In this document: in pieces, positions 37,507 through 47,722 of the stretch
Numbering within the stretch: the first letter of the stretch is position 1
How the letters are laid out: each line of letters starts with the position of its first letter
Assembly: GCA_030490835.1 (NCBI GenBank)
Contig: CM059972.1
Span: 34,513,452 to 34,577,451, forward strand
DNA: 64,000 nt
Direction: 5' to 3'
From: Annona cherimola
Taxonomy: Eukaryota > Streptophyta > Magnoliopsida > Magnoliales > Annonaceae
The notes under the pieces: model-generated
Told to the model about the DNA's origin: nothing
Seen by the model: the letters and a program-made list of their open reading frames with translations, nothing else
Database searches by the model: none
Made by a program: the position numbers and the translations under genes

Positions 37507-40500
37507 TGTAGCACCTGCCGCGAGACCTACGATGGGCTCGGATCATTTTCCTCGCCTTGGACGTCTGGGTTGTGCCAGATGGGTTTGAGGCGGTTCCTCA
37601 ATGCTTCTGGAACAGCAACATGGGCTTAGTTTTCCTGCATTCCCATGGAGTAAAATGTGTTAGAATTGATGATCTTTAGATAGTTTGACATATGAGTGTC
37701 CTCCCATGGATTCGGCGGCATGACGGCTAAGACGGGGCTTTTTATACACGGATTAAGTCACAAATTCGGCAATATAACGATAGCGTATTATGCTGGAATC
37801 TGTGGACCCATGTGCGCCCGCCTTGCCGGAGTTGTAACTCAAACAAGCGTGTTAGTATTTATGCAAAATAAAAAAATGGAGTCGCCACTGATCTTAAAAG
37901 GGAGATCAATCCCTATTTTTTAATGAATAAAGGCACCAGTCTTGTAGATTTGGGATCCTGGTCTTCGGATTAAAATGGATATGGCAGAAATCCGTTAACC
38001 TGAAGTCGTTTACATCGACATGAAAAGGGAAAAATAAAATAAAAAATCTGAAGAAGAGGGAGATAGAGAGAGAGAGAGCTGGAGAGGAGAGGAGAGGAGA
38101 AGCCGGGGTGTGGGGGTTTTGCTGCAGACTCCCATCCTCCTCCTTGGGGATGCCTCCTCATGTGTGTTGGAAGTGATAGCTTGAATCCCCTTTTATAGAT
38201 GTGGAGTGGGCCTTGTAAGCTGTGGATGAGAGCCTGTGGTAGGTGGACTTGGATCTGGTTGGAGCCCATTGCTCCAGGTGGGCCATTGTTGAGGCCTGAT
38301 GGATTGTTGTTTGAAGAGCCCACTTTTGTGAGCTAAGGCTGGATCTGGTGGGCTGCTGCTGTAGAGCCCGTTCTGTGTCTGGTGAGTTGGATCTGGTGGG
38401 CTGCATTTTAGAGCCCATTCTGTGTCTAGTGAGCTGGATCTAGTGGGCTGCATTGTAGAGCCCGGTTGGTGGTTGGTTGGAGCTTTGCTCCTGTGGGCCA
38501 AGGTTGGATAGGCCCATCTGGTGGTGGGCTTGACTTGAGATTTTATGAAACCCTAATTTGAATAAAAGTCATGTAAATGCTATTGAATGATTTATGTATA
38601 AAGAATGTATTCATAATTGAAGTATTTGCAAATTTTAAGATTTTTGCAGTTAGGTCATCTGTGTGAATGATTGTTTAAATTTATTAATTGAAGATAATGT
38701 GGTTTAATATGATTAAAATATCATATTGAAGATGGATAAATATTAGTATGCCATGAAAATTTTAATTTAATTTCATAATGTGATCAATGGATATTAGGAG
38801 GCTAATTATAGAGACAAGTTGAGAAAATATTGAAAAATTCATAACTTGATGACCTTAAGGCGGATTGAGGTGAAAATTGAGAGGGAAGCACATAATTTTG
38901 TGCTTAATCATATGAAACAATTAAATTATGAAAATTTTGATGAAAATTGATCATCACCGTTCAAAACTTAAAATGATCATAACTTGGACTAGAAAGATCG
39001 GATTGAGATGAAATTTGAAATGAGCGGCTAAAATTATGAAATCAAGGTTTTGGAAGGATATGATCATGCAAATGATTAAGGGATTAAGCTTGCACGAAAT
39101 TTTGATTAGAGATTTTGACTTTTCAAATCATAAAGTAAATAGCATTTATAATGGAATTGAATAAAATAAACAAATGAAAGAAGACAACTTTGAGGTGTCA
39201 AGAGGGGGTAATTTGTAGGGTATTATGTAAATTACTAAAAAATGATAAAACCCCTGCAATTTTCTCTTAATTAAATGCATAATTAAATGGTGCAAAAGGA
39301 GCATGGAATAGGAGGAAGCTATGGACGTCCAAGCAGCCTATAGTTGAATTTTGTAAAATTTTTTATAATAAAATAAATACCTAAAGTCAACCATGAGTTA
39401 ATGAAGATAAATATGCATTTAATTAAAGTGAAAATCGAATTTAATAGGACCTGATCTGGACTGTTGAATGGGAAAAGCAAAAATGGACAGCAGCATATTC
39501 CATGGATGATGTGGACGATTTGGCAGCTCTATGCATATTTTATAATTTTTTTATTAAGCTAAAATGACCCTAAATGCCCTACACTACTAGGTAATTAAAT
39601 TATTGATTAAATAAATCTGGAAAAAAATTAAATATGATGAGATAAGCTACTGCCAAATAGGGTCGTGTGCAGGCATTAGAAAATGGAGCTGAAAATGGTG
39701 GCCGTTCAAGTGGCCAAAATGTGATTTTTTGTATTTTTTAAAAATTGATAAATGCATGTATAATTATACTAGGTATTAGGGAATATAAATGTGCATTTAA
39801 TAGCTGCAAAATTCGTTGAAAAAAATTGGAAAACAGCAGCTGATTGTGGACGTGATCTGGTGGACAGATTTGAGATGATTTAATGCAATGGATAATTAGC
39901 AAATATTTAATTAAGAAAAAATTAATTTAAATGGCCCAAAAGTTGCCATTTCAGCTAAGGGGATAGAATTTCATTGGAATTGGCATAGATGAGGTGGCAT
40001 GTGGGGTCCATTAGCTGGAAATTTCCAGCTAATTGCATAAAAAGCAAGGGACGTCCATGCATATCAAGAGGACTTAGAAATTTTCAGCATTTGGAAACTC
40101 TCTATTCTAGCAGCAGCTCACATTCCTCTCTCATCATTTTCACACCCTAAAACAAGTGAAGAAAAGGAGGAGTTAAGAAGAGAAAGCTTGCTTGAGAAGT
40201 AGAATTAAGTGTTGCTCTCTATATAAGTAAGTACATAATGAGTTTGAAAGCTTTTAGATTGGTTTTTCTAACTCAATTTGTGGAGTGCAAATATGCTTCA
40301 TAATGAAACCTTTAATGAAGAATTATGCTGCTTTGAATTAGGGAATTAATGGGAATTTATTTGCAAGAAGTGCAATTAAGAGTTAAATGTGAATAGAGAA
40401 TGTTTAGTGTGATATATGAGATTCTATACTAGCTTAAACATGCTGAAATTTATGTTTAAGTTGCTGTTTTATTTGGTGGATGTAATCATATGATAATTCA

Positions 40501-42675
40501 TGATATAACATTGAAAATATATGAAATTTAGCATGAATTATGAAGTGTAGAAGATAAGCTAGCTAGGGTTTCTTCTAATGCCCGAAATTCACGTTTAAAT
40601 GTTGAGAATGATATATAAAATAATTTAAATAAATTATGGGTGAATTTTAGGGTAAAATACCCTAAATATAGGACAGTTTGAACATAAAAGGGACCTTGCA
40701 TAAACTGCCCAAATTCGGATTTTTAAAGGAGTGTGAAGTGGACGTCCAAATGGTGTAAACGGGTACCCTATACATGTATAAAATGTTGCTGTTTTGCAAA
40801 TAATTTATATATAGATTTTAAATATGTGAAAATGCATTGAATTTAGGGTAAGAAAATTGTAATAAATTTCTGGAGTCAAGTAGATAAAAATCTGTTTAAG
40901 TTGGAGTATTGAAAGAGATGTTTAACGGGTAGATATTGGATGTCAAAGTGGCTGTTTTTGGAATTTTGAAACTTTAGGATCAAAAATTCAAAAAAATACA
41001 ATAAATAAGTATTAAATGAAGTTTATAAACTTTCTGAATTAGAGGACAAGTTGTTGATTTGAAAAAAACTTTAAGAAATATATGAATTAGATGTTGTTAG
41101 ACGTACATATGTGAAGCAGTGCACATGATAAGATGATAAATGCATTATGTAAAATAGTAAAATGCAAAAATATGTTAAAATATGATGGAAAAACGTGAAA
41201 TGCATTGCTGAATTGATAATCTCAAAATTTGAGATTAATATATGGGAATTAAATATGAGGCATAATGAATAATTGAGATACGTAAGTGTAAAGTACGCAT
41301 ACCCGACTTGAAGATTAAATGGGTTATGAATATTTATGGAAATGGGTTGGAAAACTAAATAAATGCAAGCAAATAGAATTTACATGGATATTATGCTATT
41401 CTGTCATAGGCAAAGGAAAGGAAAAGGTTGATCCAGAAAGCTCTCACGGTCAAGGTAAGCAAGCAAATTTTCTAAATGAATTTCTATTTATTAAAATTTC
41501 TTTGAAATAATTGTAAATGATGTTTTAATTGCTTTTATTGATTTAGAAAATTTTATTTGAAAATATATTTCTAAATTTTTAAGGATGGCCATTCCTTAGT
41601 TCACTAGGTATTTTAAATTAATTTATATAACTACTTTATGATAAATGAAAATTGTTGTCCTATGATATTATGTGTGAAAAATCATGCTAGCATGTCATGG
41701 ATAAATTCATGTGCACAGTGCATAAGGTTCACCTTAAAGGAATAAGCGGACCGATTGTCCCCCTTTGGTGTTATTGAGTCGCTAATATAGGCCAAGGGCT
41801 GGCGGCGTCTCCCTATGTGAGATGAGATTAAGACGGATGGTCGCCTAGCTAGCCTCCATCCGAAGGGATCATGATTCATTCATTACAGTGTCATTATATA
41901 TCCCCGAGGGGGTATAATGTTGCTTTCCATGATGATTTTAAATAAAAGATTTCTGCTCCGTAGGTAGCTGATCACTTGATAAGTGTCTCTACTAAATGGA
42001 GAGAAACTTTTTTGTTGAAAAAGATTTCCTTTAAAATGATTTGCTTGGAAAAATATATAATGCTTGCTTATTGAGTGTACAACTCACGTTTTTATTTTCC
42101 AAACCCATAGACAGGTGAATGAAGAGACTTGGCAAAAGAGCAAATAAAATATCATTTAAACAAGAGAAAAACTTTTGCAGTCATGATGATATAGTAGAAC
42201 TTATGCTGAATGGATGTAACTAAGTTGTTGTTTTCATATGGACAACTATGCTTATAACATGCAGTGACATCTGATTTAGGAAAATGTTGTAATGTTTTTG
42301 AATAACATGCTTTGTTGTGTGTTGAATGGTTGGAAATGACTTAGTTATTACCTGAGATATAATTACTCGGAAATAAACTCCTATGAAAATATATTTAACT
42401 AGATAATTATTCGTTAAAAACCTGCCGTGTGATAGGGCAAAAATCCTAATCACATTTACCAGTCGATACTGATCCCGAGGTAAGGCTTAGGATGTGACGC
42501 TCGGGTTGGGGGCGCCACAGATTTGCTTGAATTTCCTTGGCTTTGCTTTGGTTTGCTTTGAATGGGCCGTTGGTTCCAGAGCCCGTTGGTGTTTGTTCTT
42601 GAGTTGCTTGTCATTATTGGGCTTGGATCCCATTCCCATTTATCCATCTTTGTGCTTAAGGGAGGGGTATCTACA
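37507..42675 (-). repeat. 5' LTR of element D, interrupted by solo LTR E
   Basis: This LTR is in two pieces, 37507-38543 and 42520-42675, which together match the D 3' LTR at 4335-5526 (about 1.2 kb). It ends GGTGCTACA beside the PBS and begins TGTAGATACC at 42675. The TATA box TCTATAAAAGG is at 38187-38199. The roughly 47-bp internal repeat at 38340-38475 is conserved. Confidence 0.88.
38544..42519 (+). repeat. Solo LTR E inserted in D's 5' LTR
   Basis: The plus-strand ends are TATGAAACCC (TG mutated to TA) and GGGGGCGCCACA; length 3976 bp. Perfect GATTT duplications lie at 38539-38543 and 42520-42524. It aligns with the A/C subfamily (for example 'aattcataacttgatgacc' at 38848 against the minus strand near 19730) but is about 1.6 kb shorter. 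It carries a hairpin cacttgataagtg at 41973-41985 and an AG|GTAAGCAAGC donor-like site at 41455. Confidence 0.92.
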
Positions 42676-43778
42676 GTTGAGTTTTTACATTTTTTTGCTA
42701 TTGTTTTTTTAACGTTGGTTTAGCTTTAAACGTTTTTATCATGCTGTTTGGTTTATTAAATCCTTATTAAAACCAATAAGGATTTCTGCTTTTTTTTAAT
42801 TTCTGTTTCAACGGTTTTGATTTTTGAAGTTTTCTGCTTTTATGTTTTAACTTTTTTTAGCTTTTATTTTTATTAAAACTATTTTTAATGTTTTTAATGA
42901 AACCTTGTTATAACATTGTCAATTTTGTTACTTTACTGTTGTTTTTTTTTTCAAAAAACCCTTTGGTTTTAGCGTTGGTTTCTTTTTATGCTATCCCTTT
43001 CTTTTTCAACATTCCTTTTTCTTTGTTGTTGTTTTCTTTTGTTTGAACGTTGCTTTCTTTTTGTTTGCTCTCTTAGGTTTGACCTTTTTTATTTATTATT
43101 TTTATAATTTTTTTTCTTTTTTATTTTTTATTGGTTTTCACATTGGTTTTTTTTTTAAAAACTTGTTAGCATAATTTTGTCTTTGATAAAAAAATTGTTA
43201 AAAAACTTATTAAGATGTTTTTTTATTAAAGTTCTTTCATTTTTTCATTTTTTAACCCTATTCTTGTTTATTTAACCAAAACGGATTATTGTATATAAAA
43301 GCTTATGAAAAACTAATTTTTAACAAAAACATCCTAAAAATTTTTTTATTTTTAAATATGAACCAAAAAATTGACAAATAAATATATAATATAAATCCAT
43401 CAATAATATGATATAATATTTACATAAATGCATGTTCATGAAAAATGATCCATTATACCCAATTTCCTTATGTGAAGAATTTTTTCAAAAAGAAGTGGTT
43501 TTGTAAAAACATTTGCCAATTGATCTTCTGTGGGAATAAATTCAATAGAAATTTCTTTCCACGTTTAGTTCGTCAATGTTGTACAGGATTTTTAGAAAAA
43601 TTTATTGCACTTATATTGTTACGTTTGATTGAAATATTTGTATATTGTCATACAATATAGTCATACAATTGTTGTTTCATCTACAAAATTTGAGCATAAC
43701 AGCTATCAAATGCTATATATTCAACCTCTACAGTTGATAATGCAACCGAACTTTGTTTCTTAGAGTATCATGGTATAA
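42676..43778. other. T-rich stretch between element D and the Copia RNase H remnant
   Basis: Long T-rich runs occur on the plus strand (A-rich on the element strand). I infer it belongs to the outer Copia between RNase H and its third ORF. No gene or repeat unit can be named. Confidence 0.35.
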
Positions 43779-44042
43779 TCATACTACTAAGAAATTGACA
43801 GGTACACTTGCACTTTTTCTATCCACTTTATAACCTGCAAAATTAGCATCAGAATATCCAATCAAGAGTGGATTCTCTAGGATACCAAATGCCCAAAATG
43901 GGTGTATCAATAAGATATTAAATATATGTTTAATAGCACTCATGTGTGATTCTTTTGGATTTGACTGAAAATATGCACACATACAAACATTAAACAAAAT
44001 TTTAGACCAATTGACAGTTAAATACAATAGTGAATTGATCAT
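43779..44042 (-). pseudogene. RNase H remnant of the outer Copia
   Basis: The frame reads SLLYLTVNWSKILFNVCMC and then LIGYSDANFAGYKVDRKS, the Copia RNase H core, on the minus strand. It ends early at a frame break inside the next motif. Compare the younger Copia at 32538-32967, which has the same motifs intact. Confidence 0.8.
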
Positions 44043-44159
44043 GCTCCTATATAACTTTTAATTTATTAGCTTACTAATTCATCCTTATCTATTTTGATGC
44101 TCATAGTCATGGGGGTTGACATTTGCTTTATATTTTCCATGTTGAACCTTTTCAACATT

Positions 44160-44740
44160 CCTTGACATATTTTATCTAAGAGATAAAATACCTTCTTTTG
44201 ACATCATGCTCATTTCAAACTCACTTTATATCAATTTTTCAAAATCCTGGCAATACAACTCATTAGTAGACCCAAAAATAATAACATCCGCATAAATCTG
44301 AACAATTAAAATATCTTTATAAATATTTTTGATAAATAAAGTAGTATCAACCTTGCCTTTTTTAATTTTTTCGCTAATAAAAACCCACTAAACCTATCAT
44401 ACCAAGCCCTTGGAGCTTGTCTTAATTTATAAAGAACTTTTGACAGTTTGAACACATAATTAAGGTGTTCATGGTCTTCAGAATTTGGTGGTTGTTTGAC
44501 ATAAACTTCTTCATTTATCAAACCATTTAAGAATGTACTTTTTACATCCATTTGAAAAAATTTAAACTTTCTAAATGATGCAAATGCAAGTAACGTTCTA
44601 ATTGCTTCAAGTCCTAGCTACATGTGTAAAAGCCTCATCAAAATCAATACCCTCTCATTGAGAGTAACCTTGTGCAACTAGACATGCTTTATTTCTAACA
44701 ATGATCCTAGACTCGTTAAGTTTTTTCTAAAAATTCATTT
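44160..44740 (-). pseudogene. Reverse transcriptase remnant of the outer Copia
   Basis: The minus strand encodes ESRIIVRNKACLVAQGYS, FFQMDVKSTFLNGLINEE and LRQAPRAWYDRFSG in nearby frames. The catalytic box near 44282-44300 reads YADVI where active Copia has YVDD followed by I, so one catalytic Asp is lost. Frame changes occur near 44650 and 44380. Immediately upstream, integrase is absent. Confidence 0.8.
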
Positions 44741-44829
44741 TGTACTAACAACTAGATGATCATCTGGTTTATTTTTGTCTCTGAAAGTAACTTTTACGTT
44801 TATTTTGTATTTCTAAAAATTTGAATTCA

Positions 44830-44885
44830 TTTTTATTTTTGGCCATATGATGTGAACAACCACTATCAATATACCATCATATTCG
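44830..44885 (-). pseudogene. Protease active-site remnant of the outer Copia
   Basis: The minus strand encodes WYIDSGCSHHMAKN, the Copia protease signature. Only about 100 bases separate it from RT, so the roughly 400-codon integrase that should lie between has been deleted. Confidence 0.7.
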
Positions 44886-45439
44886 GCAATTTGACTTCAT
44901 GCATTCCTACAAAAAAAAAAAACTTTACTATTTTGGTACCCATTTCATGTGTCCATACCGGTTATTGTCATGATTATACATTTTAGGTTTCCAAACTAGT
45001 TTTGCTCCAAACATCTGCGGTTTGCTTATTGGGCAAATATATGAAAAAGTCCAAAATTACAATAAAAATCGCAAATCCCATGTTGATTTCTAAAAGTTTT
45101 ATTTGACTTCTATTATAAACGATTTCATTTTCTTTTATCTGATTTTTAAAATTTTCATTTTCCTCAACAAGAGATTTTATTTGCGCTTGCATATTCATAA
45201 TTTTTTCTTCTTTAAAATATGAGACCAGTTTTTAATTTTATATATTTATTTGACAAGGTAGTAAATTCTCCAACTAATTCATCATATTCTTATTCTAATT
45301 GATGAACTAAATAATTTACCTCAAAATATTTAGATTCATCTTCATGATCTGCCATGAATCCTAAATGCGATGTAAGATTTGCTTGATCATCACCTGAAGT
45401 GACTGATAGTGAAGTATCATTATCACACTATGCCTCATA

Positions 45440-46388
45440 ATTTTGTTTTTTTCTTTTGATGAAATCTTTCTTTTCAGCAAGAGATGGGCATGTGTTCTTA
45501 AGATGTCCAAAACCTTGACAGTTATGACACCTTACTTTGTCTCCTTATATTTTTCAAAATCTTTCCTCTGGTCATTCTGTTCTTGTTTCTTTTCAGGTCG
45601 TCATTGTATCCTTCTAGCAGCTGCATTCCTATTGTTGTTGTCATTTCCTCGATTTCAAGTGATGAATCATCTTATTTTCTTTGTCAATTCATCAACTGCA
45701 TTATCATTAAAATGATCAGAGAAAACTTTTAGATCAATTACCTTCTTACCTTTTGAATCATTATTATCATTTTTCTTCATAATGATCTCATGTGTTATAA
45801 GGGAGACTATTAATTGATCTATAGACATAGTTGTTAAATCCTTGGCCCCCTCTATGATTGTAACTTTTGCAGTCCAAGAAGAAAAAAGTGATCTAAAAAT
45901 CCTTTTTACCTGTTCCTTTGCCTCAATAGACTTACCAAGTGTTTTGAAGGCATTAATTACATTGGTGAATCTATAAAATATCTCAATAATAGATTCATTA
46001 GATTTTATTATAAAGTTTATAGTCATGCATCAACATATTTATCTTGGACTCATTAACTTGGGAAGTACCTTCATGTGTTAACCTGAGTGTATCCCAAACT
46101 TCTTTAGTTCTGACACAAGCAAATACCCTATTAAATTCAGATGGGTAAAGTGCACAATACAAAACATTTAATGCTCTAGCATTTAAATGCACTTGTTCAT
46201 TAGGTCCAGTTATATCATCTCCATGTAAAATAATACCTTTATTTACAGCAATCCAAAGTTTTAAATCCTGACCCATGATAAAGATTTGCATTCTACGTTT
46301 CCAATATCCATAATTTGTGCCATCGAAATATGGCGGTCATGGAATCACCTTCACCATATCCAATCTTGACTTTCTTCTCAGTTGTCAT
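45440..46388 (-). pseudogene. gag remnant of the outer Copia
   Basis: A Met near 46388 begins MTTEKKVKIGYGEGDS. Frame 46291-45998 continues with MQIFIMGQDLKLW and a VWDTLRLTHEGTSQV helix, and frame 46026-45667 with the capsid C-terminal half (RIFRSLFSSW). A knuckle CHNCQGFGHLKNTC lies near 45500-45545. At least two frameshifts are present. A coiled-coil segment (45198-44983) follows, as in the younger Copia. The intervening bases up to the protease show nothing else. Confidence 0.8.
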
Positions 46389-46414
46389 GATCTCTTTGGA
46401 TTAATTCAAAGACT

Positions 46415-46426
46415 GCTTTGATACCA
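46415..46426 (-). other. Primer-binding site of the outer Copia
   Basis: The minus strand reads TGGTATCAAAGC, the initiator-Met type with one change, about 12 bases after the presumed LTR end. Confidence 0.8.
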
Positions 46427-46437
46427 ATTATTAGGAC

Positions 46438-47427
46438 TGTATGAAACTAATAAAAGAAAGGGATAAAAGAACAAAGAGAGATCCAAGAAAGAATAGGATA
46501 GATTTCACACACCACAATAAATAATCAAAAGAAGACATTACAAATAATAGTGATTTGGTTAATGCACCTATTCCACACTCCAAGCTAATGCTTTGACTCG
46601 GGTATTCATTAGTCAACTTAGAACCTCAAGTTACATTGGTATGATTTTAATCTTTTGTATTACACAAATGACTCTAAGTGGCGTGTGAATCTGTCCACAA
46701 ATTACAATGAAAGCTTTCCTCTTGAATTAGATAACCTCTAATTCAAGGTAAAATAAACAAAAATGAAATAATGCTTATAACCAGTTAGACAGCACATAAG
46801 CAGAGATGAAGCTTTATTAGAATAGTCATGATGATCTTCAATATGCTACTTCTAATAGATTGATGGAGGATCACAGAGAACACCTTGAGACAAACGTGCA
46901 CTTTTTGAAATGATTCTTTTTGAATTAAATTTCCAGTTAAAATTCATTATCTATTTATAGCTTTGACAACCAAAATCACCAAGAGATATTTTCTCCACCA
47001 AATTTGCAACCAATTGGATTTCCTCAACAACTTGCAACAACTTAACAAACCAAAACTGCCAAGAGAGATTTTCTCTATCAAATCCGCAACTAATTGGATT
47101 TTTCTCAACAACTTATAAAACTTAACAAACCAAGACAACTCATCATAATATACTAACCAATTTGCCAGATCATCATCCAATTATTTATCCATGAATCGCT
47201 CCTAAAAACTGTCGAAGTTTCAATAAAAAATCATCGAAGTTTCAAGCTAAAACTGTTGAAGTTTTAAACCAAAATTGGTAATGTTCTACAGAAAAAACCT
47301 CAAAAAATTCACAACACAATTCCATGCTTACTTGTTACAACCATTCATCTCAAACCAAATACAATGAAACATAATTCAAGCATTAAATTTTTTGACATGT
47401 CTATCATCAAAATACTATAACTCAATA
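46438..47427 (-). repeat. 5' LTR of the outer Copia
   Basis: It resembles 625-1490 over most of its length. The expected TGTTGAG start has decayed to TATTGAG at 47427. The exact 3' end near 46438 is a guess from the TACA motif before the PBS. Confidence 0.7.
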
Positions 47428-47722
47428 AATACATGTATGCATGCATTATGTGTCCCATGGGTTCCACATGTATATATAGTTTACATAACACTTACATTAT
47501 TAATTACTAGTGGTATATTCATAAATTATCTCATGGTTAGCTAAGGGTTATAATAAAAACACCTAGTCCTCACAGTCTAACCCCTTTAAAAAAGTTTATA
47601 CTCAAAACTTTCAATCTTTCACATAGATAAGGGTAATTCTCTCTTATTTCCTCTTACTCCCAAGTAGTCTCATCTTCTATGTGGTGCTCATTAGATTTTG
47701 AGAGGATTAATAGTCATGTGAT
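47428..47722 (-). pseudogene. C-terminal tail of a chromovirus pol gene
   Basis: The minus strand encodes SNEHHIEDETTWE followed by EEIRENYPYLC. This corresponds to the conserved tail (N-H-x-x-E-E-A-T-W-E, then Y-P-x-L-F) after integrase in Tekay/Reina-type chromoviruses. Stops and shifts are present. It is separated from its integrase (50961-51502) by LTR F. Confidence 0.65.

Larger units (their letters stand above)
4335..42675 (-). mobile_element. Element D: Tat-like Ty3 retrotransposon with gag but no pol, split by nested insertions
   Basis: On the minus strand the order is: 5' LTR (42675 to 37507, interrupted by solo LTR E), PBS (37504-37485), then a break where element A-C is inserted. 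The leader resumes at 11188, followed by gag (9926-8848), a non-pol internal region, a polypurine tract (5540-5527) and the 3' LTR (5526-4335). With insertions removed, the leader joins across the duplicated GGACG. The LTRs are about 1.19 kb, begin TGTAGA(C/T)ACCCC and end GCTACA, and carry the GAGTCGCCAC motif common in Tat/Ogre LTRs (family knowledge). No protease, RT or integrase frame exists in the roughly 5.7 kb interior, so D is a large non-autonomous derivative. Its outer target duplication was not found (tgtgt on the left, gttga on the right). Confidence 0.8.
625..47427 (-). mobile_element. SIRE-like Copia element, outermost layer, split by a large nested insertion
   Basis: Two LTR-like blocks of the same family lie at 625-1490 and 46438-47427, both on the minus strand. 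Read on that strand, the right part gives 5' LTR, PBS, gag, zinc knuckle, protease, RT and RNase H (47427 down to 43779). The left part gives a third ORF, polypurine tract and 3' LTR (4334 down to 625). That is the order of a single SIRE-like element, so I infer one element opened by insertion of element D at 4335-42675. The two LTRs differ visibly, with many substitutions and different left ends, so the element is old. The integrase is missing and coding frames are broken. No target duplication was found at its outer ends or at the D insertion, so the two halves could in principle come from two related copies. Confidence 0.6.

Noticed and set aside
4330..42680. Target duplication of element D in the outer Copia
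   Set aside because: Flanks tgtgt and gttga differ; the placement of D rests on the gene order of the outer element only.
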